Source: Streptococcus henryi DSM 19005 (GTDB taxonomy: Bacteria; Bacillota; Bacilli; Lactobacillales; Streptococcaceae). Taken from it: DNA of 64,000 nucleotides. The notes under the pieces were generated by a model, which worked only from the letters and a program-made list of their open reading frames with translations, searched no databases and was not told the DNA's origin. Shown here one piece after another: positions 44,628 through 54,186 of this stretch. The stretch is taken from the NCBI RefSeq assembly GCF_000376985.1, contig NZ_AQYA01000036.1, positions 156,348 through 220,347 of the forward strand, written 5' to 3'. Made by a program: the position numbers and the translations under genes. Numbering within the stretch: position 1 is the first letter of the stretch; the number at the start of each line of letters is the position of its first letter.

Positions 44628-46058
44628 TTATTGCTCTGAATGAACTTTAATCAAGTCCTGATACCAATAGAAACTATCTTTCTTGAGACGTTCAAGTGTT
44701 CCTTCTTCCACTTCATGTTTATCAACATAGACAAAGCCGTAGCGTTTTTGATAGCCATTTAGCCATGACAGGAGATCTGTGAAAGACCACGTACAGTATC
44801 CTAAAACAGTTGCACCATTTTCGACTGCTTGATTTACGGCTGCAACGTGTGATTCTAAATAGTCAATACGATAAGTGTCATGAACCTTGCCATCTTCATC
44901 TACCTTATCATACTCACCTAGGCCATTTTCTGTAATGAGGATTGGAATGTCATAGCGACTAGTAAGGCGATTTAAGGCAATTGATAGGCCTGTGGGATCA
45001 ATTTCCCAATCCCAATTCGTTCTTTCGACAAAAGGATTTTCAATACGCTTATAAAGACCAGGAATTCCAGATTCACCTGAAGAACCTTTCTTACCTGTCG
45101 TATTCATTTCCCCTCTACCTACTCCATCAATCGGGTTATAGGCTGCAGTGTTTGATTGATAATAATTAATTCCTAGGAAATCAGGTTTTGCTGATTTCAA
45201 AAGAGCCAAATCACCTTCCTGAATATCTAAGTCAATCCCTTGCTGCGTGAGGTGTTTTAAAGCAAATTTTGGATAGCGTCCATATAAATAAACATCTAAC
45301 CAAAAATGAGACTGCAAATCTTCAGCTTTTTCTGCAGCTAAAACATTAATAGGATTAGAATCTTTAGCATAAACTGGCGAATAGGCAAAGCTAGGACCAA
45401 TCTTGCCATCTGGTACCATATCATGGAAAGTATTGATGACCCTAGCATTAGCAAGATTAGCGATGTGATTGACACGGTACATGCGCTTATCATCACTAAC
45501 TCCTGGTGGATGAAGAGCAAGTTGGTAGCCCAAGCTAACAAAAACATTTTGCTCATTTAAACTAATCCAGTATTTAACTCTATCACCAAATGCTTTAAAT
45601 AAGACACTTGCATATTCATTAAAATCATCAATGATTTGACGTGACTCCCAACCACCATACTCATCCATAAGACACTGAGGCAAGTCCCAATGATAGAGAG
45701 TAATTAATGGCTCAATATCATGAGCTAGCAATTCATCAATCAGGTCAGAGTAGAATTTAATCCCTGCTTCATTGACAGTCCCACGCCCCTCTGGCAAAAT
45801 ACGAGTCCAGGCAACTGAAAAACGGTAAGCTTTCAATCCCATTTCTGCCATCAGTGCAACATCTTCTTTGTAACGGTGGTAATGATCAACAGCAATATCA
45901 CCAGTTGTCCCCTTAAACGTAGTTCCAGGGATATGCACATACTTATCCCAAACCGATGGGGATTTACCATCAGCATCCCATGCCCCTTCAACCTGATAAG
46001 CTGCAGAAGCTGATCCCCAAAGAAAATCAGGTGACAGATTCTTAGTAATTTCTTTCAT
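44628..46058 (-). CDS. 6-phospho-beta-glucosidase (GH1)
   Basis: 476-residue glycosidase from MKEITKNLSPDFLWGSASAA. Acid/base Glu in SLNEQNVFVSLG, nucleophile Glu in LITENGLGEYD, and TLYHWDLPQ are visible. The late loop DLLSWLNGYQKRYGFVYVD carries the Ser, Lys and Tyr that bind the 6-phosphate in phospho-glycosidases, so the substrate should be phosphorylated beta-glucosides delivered by a PTS. No PTS gene is adjacent, so it depends on a transporter encoded elsewhere. Start 46058 has AAGGA 8 bases upstream. Confidence 0.9.
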   Translation of the reverse strand: MKEITKNLSPDFLWGSASAAYQVEGAWDADGKSPSVWDKYVHIPGTTFKGTTGDIAVDHYHRYKEDVALMAEMGLKAYRFSVAWTRILPEGRGTVNEAGIKFYSDLIDELLAHDIEPLITLYHWDLPQCLMDEYGGWESRQIIDDFNEYASVLFKAFGDRVKYWISLNEQNVFVSLGYQLALHPPGVSDDKRMYRVNHIANLANARVINTFHDMVPDGKIGPSFAYSPVYAKDSNPINVLAAEKAEDLQSHFWLDVYLYGRYPKFALKHLTQQGIDLDIQEGDLALLKSAKPDFLGINYYQSNTAAYNPIDGVGRGEMNTTGKKGSSGESGIPGLYKRIENPFVERTNWDWEIDPTGLSIALNRLTSRYDIPILITENGLGEYDKVDEDGKVHDTYRIDYLESHVAAVNQAVENGATVLGYCTWSFTDLLSWLNGYQKRYGFVYVDKHEVEEGTLERLKKDSFYWYQDLIKVHSEQ

Positions 46059-46265
46059 TTTAAAATTCCTTTCCAAGTATCTACTTATCCCTAACTATAT
46101 CAAAAGACTAGTCTTTTAGAAATCATAAATCTGTCATTTTTAATAGAAATCTGTACAAAATAAAAGCAGTGCAGCCTGTCCGATTTTGATAGTCTACTTT
46201 GCTATCAAATCATCCTAACTACACCACTTAACAAAAATGATATAACATAGTAAAAGTAATCTGTT

Positions 46266-46985
46266 TTATTCACTCTTTTCAATATCTTTTTTTAATTCAT
46301 CCATATTGAACTTTGCAAAAAGGTATTGACGATCTTGAACTGGGAAACGCTGATCCAATTGATCGACTGGACCAACTTCAATCATCCCCTCAGTGATCAC
46401 ATAGTCCATCACGTGCCCACCAAAGCTATGATCATCAGAAATAAAATGCAGATGATACCCCGCTACGCTAACACCATGGAACATTTGAGGAGTCCAAATA
46501 CCTACAATTGTACCTGAAACATCTTCTCTTGTATATTCTGGTTGACGTGTAGCAACATCAGCAAACTTAGTATCTGGAGTGGACTTTGGAATCATTCGGA
46601 CATGCATTTTAGAAAAATGCCCCTTAATCTTGATAGACCTAAACAGATTGACACCATCATAATAAGACTCAATTCGTTTTTCTAGCTCATTGCCACTCAT
46701 TTCAAAACGTTGTTTAAAAATGACCTCAGCTTGATGCGGAACCACCGCTGCATATGGAACCATAACATCGTTAGATACCTCCACGACTTCTGGCTTTCCG
46801 CTAGAACCTTTAGCCTGATATGCCTTACCATCTAAGATAATGAGCTCACCATCAATTGAATCAAGCGTACCAATGCCTAAATCTCCATGTTCTAAGAGTT
46901 CGCCAATGGTCAAACTTCCGCCATACAAACCTGCCATAAGAGCACCTAATGTATTATATTGAAAAAGTTTAATTGGTTCCGACAT
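46266..46985 (-). CDS. aldB: Alpha-acetolactate decarboxylase
   Basis: Converts alpha-acetolactate to acetoin, linking pyruvate overflow with leucine/valine balance. 239 residues from MSEPIKLFQYNTLGALMAGL. Zinc ligands are visible as HLHF (two His) and the later His in DDHSFGGHV; Glu and Arg of the active site are in the RMIPKSTP and QPEYTRED regions. Start 46985 chosen over 47021 because GAGGAAGAG lies just before it. Acetolactate synthase is not in the window. Confidence 0.95.
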   Translation of the reverse strand: MSEPIKLFQYNTLGALMAGLYGGSLTIGELLEHGDLGIGTLDSIDGELIILDGKAYQAKGSSGKPEVVEVSNDVMVPYAAVVPHQAEVIFKQRFEMSGNELEKRIESYYDGVNLFRSIKIKGHFSKMHVRMIPKSTPDTKFADVATRQPEYTREDVSGTIVGIWTPQMFHGVSVAGYHLHFISDDHSFGGHVMDYVITEGMIEVGPVDQLDQRFPVQDRQYLFAKFNMDELKKDIEKSE

Positions 46986-47201
46986 TCTTCTCTTCCTCTT
47001 TGCTTCGTCAAGTAAAATCAAAAGTAAAACAAGTAAATTCTTTGACTACACTCACCTGTTCTGAAATGATTTTAATTTCTAATCGTATTGTTCTTTCTCA
47101 ATTATATCACAGTTTTTTCCTAATCTTTGCCGAAACAACTTAAAAACGACAGACTGGTCAAATCTATCGCTTATTCAATTTATTATAAAATATAAGTGAC
47201 A

Positions 47202-48428
47202 TTAATCCTCTAAAAAGGCTAACATATTAACATCATCAGGAACTAATTTCAGATATTGCTCTGCTATTTTTCTTGCCTTCGGACGATAACCAAACTCACG
47301 TAAAATATAAGCATAATCTTGCAAGAATTCTGGATTATCAGCCAAGTCGCCAGCTAAATTTTCATAGATAGCAAATGCCGCTTCTTCATCTTCCAGAGCT
47401 TGATAGGCTTTAGCAATGTTCCATTTTGTCAAAACATTGTCAATATCTTCGCGGTCTAATGAGACAACCTGATCATAACGTTCTTCTTCCAAATAAAGGT
47501 TTGATAAACGCATGAGTACTTCCTCATCATCTTCAGCAACTGATTTTGCTTTTAGTAAGTAGGACTCTGCCTGCTCACTGTCATGAAGTTCATAAGAAAA
47601 TTGAGATGCTGCCAAAAGTAAATTAGCATCAAAATCATTTTTGGTTAATCCTTGTTGGATCAATCGCAAAGCTTCCTCAGTCTTGTGTTCTTCTCGTAAG
47701 GATAAACCGTAGACATACTCATAACCTGAGAAATCAGGGTTCATAGTATCCAATTGTTTAAAGTAAAGATTTGCTTTTTGGTACTCTTCTTGATCGTAAA
47801 GCAATGTTGCTAGTTCAAAAACAGCCTGATCTTCGTACTCAATTTCAACAGCTTTTTCTAAAAATTCAATAGCAGCTTCAAATTTTCCAAGACTAGCGTA
47901 GGCACGACCAATTCTTTGATAAGTAGAAAGACCGGTTAATTCTAATATTTCACGATTATCTAATTTAGCATAGGTCTTAATAGCTTGTTCATAGTTCTCC
48001 AATTCAAACTCAATTTCAGCCAAACCAAAGATAACTAGTGGATCTTGACTAATCTGATTAGCTTCTAGGAGTTTCTCTCTGGCCACATCTGTCAATCCTT
48101 CCATATCATAGAGATCTGCCATGACTAGCAAAGCAGATAGATAATCTTCACTATCTGGAGAGACAGCATCTAAATAAAGAAAGGCCTCCTCGATGTCACC
48201 ATCTTCTGAGGCAATCTGAGCCAAATTAATATTAACCTCAGGAAACTCATCTCGTTCCTGTAAATAAATACGTTTAGCTTGGGGTAAAAAGCCAATTGAT
48301 TCCAAATACTCAGCTAACTCCAAAAGGACTTCACTGCCATCTTCTCTTAAGGCACGTTCAAAATATTTATCAGCATGCGCCAAATCCTGATTTTGGATTG
48401 AGGCTAGCATTTTTTCACTATTTAGCAT
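47202..48428 (-). CDS. Tetratricopeptide-repeat protein
   Basis: 408-residue cytoplasmic protein built almost entirely of TPR-like helical pairs (for example LSTYQRIGRAYASLGKFEAA, AVFELATLLYDQEEYQKANL). Acidic; no signal peptide or catalytic motif. Its start overlaps the end of the upstream permease gene by 11 bases, so the two are translationally coupled and may work together. TPR proteins mediate protein contacts; the partner is unknown. Confidence 0.85.
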   Translation of the reverse strand: MLNSEKMLASIQNQDLAHADKYFERALREDGSEVLLELAEYLESIGFLPQAKRIYLQERDEFPEVNINLAQIASEDGDIEEAFLYLDAVSPDSEDYLSALLVMADLYDMEGLTDVAREKLLEANQISQDPLVIFGLAEIEFELENYEQAIKTYAKLDNREILELTGLSTYQRIGRAYASLGKFEAAIEFLEKAVEIEYEDQAVFELATLLYDQEEYQKANLYFKQLDTMNPDFSGYEYVYGLSLREEHKTEEALRLIQQGLTKNDFDANLLLAASQFSYELHDSEQAESYLLKAKSVAEDDEEVLMRLSNLYLEEERYDQVVSLDREDIDNVLTKWNIAKAYQALEDEEAAFAIYENLAGDLADNPEFLQDYAYILREFGYRPKARKIAEQYLKLVPDDVNMLAFLED

Positions 48429-49605
48429 CTTCCGATTCTTTTTCTCCTTTTACATGTAAATCTTCTTCATAAAGGCCACTGACAGCCTTATACCAATCAA
48501 AAATTTCTTTAACAATAACCTTTGCAGAGGCATAAATTGGAATCCCCAAAAAGACTCCCCAAACACCAAACATTGATCCAGCTGTTAACAAAATAAACAT
48601 TATTGTCAAAGGGTGGATGCTAAGTTTGCTTCCTAGAACTAATGGTGAGACAAAACGTCCTTCAATCGTTTGTTCAATGACAAAGACAATAGCAATCTTG
48701 ACAACCATAAGGGGACCTTGAACCATCGCCAGAATAATAACTGGCAGTTGGGCAAGAAAACTTCCCAAATATGGGACCATATTAAGAAAACCAGCTAATA
48801 TACCAAAGGTCACTGCATAGCGTAAACCAACGATACTGTACATAACAGCAAACATCAAGCCGACAATAATAGCAACCGTTACCTGACCTTGAACATAACC
48901 AGATAATTGCTTGTTAATATCACCCAATACACGCGCTGTGGGACGACGAATCTTAGTTGGAAAAATCTGTAACAGACCATTTTTCATCTTACCACTATCT
49001 CTCAAGAAGTAAAATAGTATAAATGGTGAAATTAGGATAGCAACTGTGACACGAGCAATTGCTCCAGCAAAATTGGATGCCCAATCAAGTGCATTTTTCG
49101 AAAAGCTCTCAGCATAGTCAACAGCTTTGCTAGTGATATTGGCTAGCATTTCTTGCAACTCTGCCTGATAACTTGTCAGCCAAGGATTTTGTAATAGCTT
49201 GTCAGCTTCGCTATTGACCACACGGATATAACCAGGTAAATTTTCAACAAAGGACAGCACCTGAGTTCGAATCATAGGGAAAAATCCTGATCCTGCCCAA
49301 ATCAAAAGAATTACAATAATTGTAAATACTGTAAAAATGGCACTTACCCTGCTAAGTCCGACGCGTTTCTCCAAAAAATCTACCAAAGGCTTAATTAGGT
49401 AGTAAAGAAGAGCCGAAATGACTATAGGCAACATAATAACAGTCAAAAATGACACAACTGGGGCGAAAACAAATGAAATTTTGGTAAATAAAAAGACTGT
49501 TAGAAACACTAATAGTGTGATTAAAATCGCGATAACCGCCTGATTATTTAAAAACCATTTATAAAATAATGAATCTGAAAATCTTTTGTTTTTTTGAGAT
49601 TCCAT
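48418..49605 (-). CDS. AI-2E family (PerM/YdiK-like) membrane transporter
   Basis: 395 residues, about eight hydrophobic segments in the AI-2E pattern: an N-terminal pair (20-75), a long amphipathic region (about 110-190), then the conserved core ISPFILFYFLRDSGKMKN and GILAGFLNMVPYLGSFLAQL. The end is charged. Some members export autoinducer-2, others act in ion homeostasis, so the substrate cannot be named. AAGGAGACT precedes the ATG. Confidence 0.88.
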   Translation of the reverse strand: MESQKNKRFSDSLFYKWFLNNQAVIAILITLLVFLTVFLFTKISFVFAPVVSFLTVIMLPIVISALLYYLIKPLVDFLEKRVGLSRVSAIFTVFTIIVILLIWAGSGFFPMIRTQVLSFVENLPGYIRVVNSEADKLLQNPWLTSYQAELQEMLANITSKAVDYAESFSKNALDWASNFAGAIARVTVAILISPFILFYFLRDSGKMKNGLLQIFPTKIRRPTARVLGDINKQLSGYVQGQVTVAIIVGLMFAVMYSIVGLRYAVTFGILAGFLNMVPYLGSFLAQLPVIILAMVQGPLMVVKIAIVFVIEQTIEGRFVSPLVLGSKLSIHPLTIMFILLTAGSMFGVWGVFLGIPIYASAKVIVKEIFDWYKAVSGLYEEDLHVKGEKESEDAK

Positions 49606-49709
49606 TATAGTCTCCTTACTTTATTACTGTCAATTCTTTTCTAAACTCTTGTCATTATATCATTTTCCACAAGAATAAACCGTTCCCAACTATACCCTTT
49701 TGATTAAAT

Positions 49710-50192
49710 CTAGTGAGTATAAAAAGTGACATCTTTCTCAAGCAAAACTTGATTTTGATCATATGTAAATTTTGCAGAGAAAAACGGCACATCATCTAAA
49801 ATCCATTTGAAAATTTCGTAATCACCTTCCCAAGTTGGCTTACTGAGCACTTGATCATAAGGAACCCACTCAAGTGTTCCTTCACGAGACTCCTCATCAG
49901 AGATAAGTTCCCCTTCAAATTCAGTAACCTTAAAAACATAGGTATACCAATCATGTCCTGGAGTGAATTCAGGAAAAGTTATGACTCCCTTAAAATCCAT
50001 TTGCTTAACTGTTAGATGAGTCTCTTCCATGATTTCACGTTTGGCACATTCATCCGGTGTTTCTCCCGCTTCCAATTTTCCACCAACTGAAATCCATTTA
50101 CCTTCATGAACATCATTTGGTTTTTTATTGCGATGCAGGAGCAAGAGCTCCTTACCGTTATCAATATAACAAATGGTTGCTAGCTTTGTCAT
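49710..50192 (-). CDS. mutX: 8-oxo-dGTP diphosphatase-type NUDIX hydrolase
   Basis: 160 residues, MTKLATICYIDNGKELLLLH then RNKKPNDVHEGKWISVGGKLE: the streptococcal MutX/YjhB type that clears oxidised nucleotides. NUDIX box GGKLEAGETPDECAKREIME then ETHLTV; the usual Gly of EExGU is His here, while the metal-binding Glu residues remain. Weak ribosome-binding site AAGGAAG. Complements mutY (8.9 kb) in the same repair pathway. Monocistronic. Confidence 0.88.
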   Translation of the reverse strand: MTKLATICYIDNGKELLLLHRNKKPNDVHEGKWISVGGKLEAGETPDECAKREIMEETHLTVKQMDFKGVITFPEFTPGHDWYTYVFKVTEFEGELISDEESREGTLEWVPYDQVLSKPTWEGDYEIFKWILDDVPFFSAKFTYDQNQVLLEKDVTFYTH

Positions 50193-50371
50193 TTCATACT
50201 TCCTTACAAATCTTTTCTTTTAATTATATCAAGAAATCATAAAACTTGCTCAATCCGAATCAGGGAATTTAAGAAATTTCACCTCATTTCCCAGACCAGT
50301 AAGTTACAGAAAAAATGTCTGTTCATTTCAAAAATATGCTATAATTTTGACATAAGACCAAGGAGAAAAGT

Positions 50372-51382
50372 ATGATAGAAACAATCTATTTTGGAACCTA
50401 CACGAAAAAAACATCACAAGGAATTTATTGTGCTGATTTTGATTCATCAAATGGTGAAATCAGTAATCTTCAACTGGTTGCTAAAGAAGATAATCCAACT
50501 TATCTCTCGTTTTCAACTGAAGGTAATCTATATACTGTAACAAATGGTAAAGAAAAAGGTGGCATTGCTAGCTACGACTCAGATTTCCAACTTCTTAACA
50601 AGGTTGTCGAAGATGGGCCTGGTCTCTGCTATATTGCTGTGGATAACAAAAGAGGGCTTGTCTACGGAGCAAATTATCACAAAGGACAACTTAATATCTA
50701 TAAATGCGAAGAAAATGGTAGCCTAACTTTACTTAACACCTTACAACACCATGGTTCAGGGCCACATCCAAACCAAGCAAGAGCACATGTCCATTTTTCA
50801 GATTTGACTCCAGACAAGTATCTCATTACCTGTGACTTGGGAACAGATGAAGTCACAACGCATATGATTAGTCCTCAAGGTCAGCTGATAGAAATCGGAA
50901 AATATAAGGCAGCTTCAGGTTCTGGGCCCCGTCATCTTGTTTTCCATAAAGAGTTCAAAATTGCATATTTAGTCTGTGAATTAAATGCTACTATTAAAGT
51001 TTTAATTTATGATGGCTATGGTCAATTTGAGCATTATCAGACAGTCAGCACCTTACCTGATAACTATGACGGTTTCAATGCCTGCGCTGCTATTCGCATC
51101 AGCCATGACAGTCGATTTGTCTACGTCAGTAACCGTGGACACGACTCTATTGCTGTTTTTGAAGTTATCGGAGATGGGGTTTTAGAACGCCGTCAAATTA
51201 TCCCAAGTGCAGGACGTTCACCGAGGGACTTCAACCTCTCACCGGATGATAATTTTCTAATCGCTGTTCATCAAGACTCTGACAATGCAACAGTTTTTAA
51301 ACGTGATCCAAAGTCAGGCTTACTTACTGAAATTAGCCATGATTTTAAAGTCCCAGAAGCCGTCTGTCTTGTTTTCAAATAA
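50372..51382 (+). CDS. pgl: Lactonase-family protein, likely 6-phosphogluconolactonase (beta-propeller)
   Basis: 336 residues, seven-bladed beta-propeller of the YbhE/Pgl type. Visible signatures: YFGTYTKKTSQGIYCADFD, GSGPHPNQARAHVHF, GSGPRHLVFH and GRSPRDFNLSPDDNFLIAVH. Hydrolyses 6-phosphogluconolactone in the oxidative pentose phosphate path in characterised members. CAAGGAGAA precedes the ATG. Single-gene unit. Confidence 0.9.
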   Translation: MIETIYFGTYTKKTSQGIYCADFDSSNGEISNLQLVAKEDNPTYLSFSTEGNLYTVTNGKEKGGIASYDSDFQLLNKVVEDGPGLCYIAVDNKRGLVYGANYHKGQLNIYKCEENGSLTLLNTLQHHGSGPHPNQARAHVHFSDLTPDKYLITCDLGTDEVTTHMISPQGQLIEIGKYKAASGSGPRHLVFHKEFKIAYLVCELNATIKVLIYDGYGQFEHYQTVSTLPDNYDGFNACAAIRISHDSRFVYVSNRGHDSIAVFEVIGDGVLERRQIIPSAGRSPRDFNLSPDDNFLIAVHQDSDNATVFKRDPKSGLLTEISHDFKVPEAVCLVFK

Positions 51383-51485
51383 GTTTTCTCACGAAAATCT
51401 GCTTGTACTATTTTCAAATCAAATAAGTTTGAAATCCTTTCCATTTATGGTTTAATAAAGAAAAAAAACAAAGTGAGGATATCCC

Positions 51486-51680
51486 ATGAACCCAAATGAA
51501 CTTTTAAACCAAGTCAAAGAGCTTATCGAAAAGAAAGATTTCTCAGCAGCTCAAAAATTTATCAATGACAATAAAGACCAACTCGGTGACTATTTTGAAC
51601 AAGCTAAAAAACTTGTAGAAGGTGCTGGGGGTGTCGACGGCGTTCTTGATAAAGTTAAAGGATTCTTCGGCGATAAATAA
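51486..51680 (+). CDS. Small helical protein of unknown function
   Basis: 64 residues, MNPNELLNQVKELIEKKDFS start and GGVDGVLDKVKGFFGDK end; predicted to be almost all helix, soluble. GTGAGGA precedes the ATG. Conserved small proteins with a KVKGFFGDK-like end occur in streptococci, but I know no function. Followed by a repeat element and a terminator. Confidence 0.7.
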   Translation: MNPNELLNQVKELIEKKDFSAAQKFINDNKDQLGDYFEQAKKLVEGAGGVDGVLDKVKGFFGDK

Positions 51681-51689
51681 GCTATTTTC

Positions 51690-51830
51690 TATAGTCGCAT
51701 GAAAGTCTTTCAGATAGGAACGTAAAGAACAGAATCTTGGAAGTTAGAAATCGAAAGAAACTTCTTGCTCTCAATTAGAGTACAGCAAGATGGAAGTGAC
51801 AGCCTATCAGAGTTAATTCAAATGACTATA
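51690..51830. repeat. MITE-like element family 2, copy B (141 bp)
   Basis: TATAGTCGCATGAAAGTCTT at the left and TTCAAATGACTATA at the right are inverted termini; internal AGAGTACAGCAAGATGGAAG and GTGACAG match the other copies at 23334 and 62027. Confidence 0.7.
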
Positions 51831-51831
51831 A

Positions 51832-51875
51832 AATACGACTAAGTAGTCTTAAACGAATGCTTAGTCGTATTTTTT
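51832..51875. terminator. Bidirectional terminator before the MerR-controlled operon's end
   Basis: AATACGACTAAG pairs with CTTAGTCGTATT, a 12-bp perfect stem; T run on the right and A run on the left. Serves the convergent small-protein and monooxygenase genes. Confidence 0.85.
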
Positions 51876-51884
51876 ATTTCAAGA

Positions 51885-52526
51885 TTACTCAGAAGCCTTA
51901 GAAACTAGAATATCTCCAGACAGTTGCTGGAGCTCCTTTTCAAGGACCAAGTCTGCAGATCTACTGATGTAGTCTTTGAAGTGTGCTGTCAGGCAATGAC
52001 TGTCATAGGCTGCTTGGTTGGCATAGATTTCATAAAAATACCAATGATCTGGCTGGCTGACATCTTGTCCAGCAAACATGAGAAGGACACCCTCTTCTAG
52101 GTCTATGCTGGTCTTCATTTCAGGGAGAACAATGTCCGCAAAAGCCTGACTATCCTTAACTTGGACATGGGCCAAGCGTATGGCCAAATCATTTGCCTCT
52201 GTCACCTTTATGGCAGGGGCCTTTTTGTAGAGGGCTTTTGCTTCAAGGCTGATAACCTCACGACTGGTCAGAGCCTTGCCCGCCAAGCCTGCAAAAGCCT
52301 TGAAGTGAGCTGAGGCTATGTGTTCTTGATAAGCTGCCTCATCCTTATAAACTTCCACGACAACTTGTTGGGACTTGTCACCTTGCAAGTGGTTGGCAAA
52401 CATGGCCATGGTACCAGCTTCCATGTCTATGGACTTTGTCAGATTATCATAGCCCACTTGATCATAGTCTGCTTCATAGGCCAAGTCCATTCCCAGCTTG
52501 AATATACGAAAAATTGGTTTTGTCAT
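51885..52526 (-). CDS. Tandem antibiotic-biosynthesis-monooxygenase (ABM) domain protein
   Basis: 213 residues from MTKPIFRIFKLGMDLAYEAD, with GGAGG before the ATG. Two ferredoxin-like ABM domains (about 1-105 and 110-205), each with an AYQEHIASAHFKAF / AYDSHCLTAHFKDY phrase (Y-x-x-H-x4-HF). This is typical of quinol monooxygenase-like or quinone-stress proteins such as YgiN. Starts one base after the amidohydrolase stop. With the MerR thiol sensor upstream this suggests quinone or electrophile detoxification, by inference. Confidence 0.85.
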   Translation of the reverse strand: MTKPIFRIFKLGMDLAYEADYDQVGYDNLTKSIDMEAGTMAMFANHLQGDKSQQVVVEVYKDEAAYQEHIASAHFKAFAGLAGKALTSREVISLEAKALYKKAPAIKVTEANDLAIRLAHVQVKDSQAFADIVLPEMKTSIDLEEGVLLMFAGQDVSQPDHWYFYEIYANQAAYDSHCLTAHFKDYISRSADLVLEKELQQLSGDILVSKASE

Positions 52527-52527
52527 C

Positions 52528-53442
52528 TCACAGTCCTCCAAAAAGGTTTTGCGCATTGCCATAGAAGATTTGATTTTTTCGGCCTTGGGTCAATGGCAGA
52601 GCGTCAATAGCTTGCGAAATCTCTTCAGTCGCGCCAGCTGGCAGGATTCCAAGAGGGGCATCTGTGCCAAAGAGGACTCTGTCCAAACCGAAGAAATCTA
52701 GACAAAGTTCCAAAGCTTTGCTATTGCCCAAAAGAGCCGTATCAACATAAAACTTACGGAAATCTGCCGCTTGATTTTCAGGTAGGATGCGGTCAATCCG
52801 CCCCGCAAAATAGGGAGCCATGGCACCAGCATGGTGGACAATAATCTTAAGATTTGGAAAATCCTGGAAATAGCCGGCCTGAACGAGATCAAGCATGGCC
52901 TGGGTCTGTTCGTACTCCCAGCTGAAAATGATGTTGTTGTCAGGCTTGCGCGAATCAAAAACAGGGTGGAGCCAGATAGGGATATCATGCAAGGCCAGGT
53001 ATTCAAAGATGGGACGAAAATCTGGGTCAGCTAGGGACTTGCCCAGATGGCGGCTAAAGACCTGAACACCCAGCACTTCCTTGTTTGTCAGAACAAAGTC
53101 GTCGATCATTCGGATTGATTCTGGAATGTTATTAAAGACAAGCATGGCTACTGCGCCAGCAAAGAGGTCTCTATTTTCTTGAACCGCAGCCAATAATTCC
53201 TCATTGGCCTTTCTTACCAAGAGCGCAGCCATTTTCCCAGGTAAATAATCCTCTGGATTGGTGTTGACATAGCTGATAATTTGACGAGTGTCCGCTGGCA
53301 TGGTCTCACGGCGCTTGGCCATATCGGTCAGGACTGGGTTGAGGATAAAGGGCATCTTAGTGGGTAATTCCTTGTCCAGCATGAGCATTTTCTCATAAAA
53401 ATCAGGCATGAGGACATGGGCAAAAACGTCAATTTTAGTCAT
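52528..53442 (-). CDS. Amidohydrolase-family (ACMSD-like) protein with an altered metal motif
   Basis: 305-residue TIM-barrel hydrolase/decarboxylase relative. Start MTKIDVFAHVLMPDFY overlaps the MerR gene by 8 bases, with AAAGGAG upstream. The usual H-x-H at the first strand is F-A-H here. Later family elements are present: PIWLHPVF (His), IIVHHAGAMAPYFAGRID and VLFGTDAPLG (Asp). Loss of one metal His may alter metal binding. Likely substrate is an aromatic or carboxylated small molecule; unknown. Confidence 0.85.
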   Translation of the reverse strand: MTKIDVFAHVLMPDFYEKMLMLDKELPTKMPFILNPVLTDMAKRRETMPADTRQIISYVNTNPEDYLPGKMAALLVRKANEELLAAVQENRDLFAGAVAMLVFNNIPESIRMIDDFVLTNKEVLGVQVFSRHLGKSLADPDFRPIFEYLALHDIPIWLHPVFDSRKPDNNIIFSWEYEQTQAMLDLVQAGYFQDFPNLKIIVHHAGAMAPYFAGRIDRILPENQAADFRKFYVDTALLGNSKALELCLDFFGLDRVLFGTDAPLGILPAGATEEISQAIDALPLTQGRKNQIFYGNAQNLFGGL

Positions 53443-53872
53443 TAGACTTCTCCTTTCCATCAGTATCAATGCCATATTCTCGGTAGTAAGATTCTTCTTT
53501 GGCAATAGCTCCGGACTCGTAAAGTCCGATTTTATGGTCAAGTCGGTCAATGCTGCGCTGTAGATTGGCCTGTTTTTCTAGGAGAAGGTCACGTTGTTGA
53601 CGTAACAATTTCTCACGCGCCGCAAGCGTTGCTTCCCCTTCCAGAACCATCTGGCTGTATTCAATAAGGGCCTCAATAGGAACACCCGAATGACGCAGAC
53701 AAATAATCATCTCCAGCCACTTATTAAGGTCATCAGTGAAATAACGATTGCCATTGGGCTGCCGCGGTATAGGAGGCAAGAGTCCAATTCTTTCATAATA
53801 ACGTAAAGTCGTAGGGTTAATCTTATAGATTTCAGCTACTTGAGAGATGGTGTATGTTTTAGAGTCAGACAT
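53435..53872 (-). CDS. MerR-family regulator of the NmlR/AdhR type
   Basis: 145 residues. Winged helix TISQVAEIYKINPTTLRYYE (7-26), then IPRQPNGNRYF, dimerisation helix LLRQQRDLLLEKQANLQRSI. A single Cys58 in EMIICLRHSGVPIE sits where NmlR/AdhR regulators have their electrophile-sensing Cys. First gene of an operon with the amidohydrolase and ABM genes, all overlapping or abutting. Its promoter has an autoregulatory palindromic operator, also found at the alcohol dehydrogenase gene 42 kb away. Sensing of aldehydes, quinones or nitrosothiols is inferred from the family. Confidence 0.88.
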   Translation of the reverse strand: MSDSKTYTISQVAEIYKINPTTLRYYERIGLLPPIPRQPNGNRYFTDDLNKWLEMIICLRHSGVPIEALIEYSQMVLEGEATLAAREKLLRQQRDLLLEKQANLQRSIDRLDHKIGLYESGAIAKEESYYREYGIDTDGKEKSND

Positions 53873-53904
53873 AGTCTCTCCTTTCTTAGAGTTCTTCTCA
53901 CTCT

Positions 53905-53935
53905 ATTCTACCACTTATAGCTGACTATAAGTCAA
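53905..53935 (-). promoter_or_regulatory. MerR-type promoter with operator
   Basis: On the minus strand -35 TTGACT (53930-53935), 19-base spacer, -10 TAGAAT (53905-53910). Palindrome ACTTATAGCTGACTATAAGT (53913-53932) spans the spacer and overlaps the -35; the long spacer is the hallmark of MerR-activated promoters. Confidence 0.8.
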
Positions 53936-54186
53936 TAAAATATGATATATAGGGCAATCTGTATCATTTCTTTACAATTAGTTTACATCACTTGTCTTTC
54001 TTTCAAAAAGCATCTCTGACTGATAATATTGGGAAAAATCTGATAAACATCTTTCCATGGCACACATCTCTCTTCACTATTCAAAGATGAATGAGATACT
54101 CAGTTGTAATAAACGATACTTTCTCTTAACAGTCAAATGATATACTGACACTAATCATTGTTTTTGATTATACCAAAGGAGGACTT

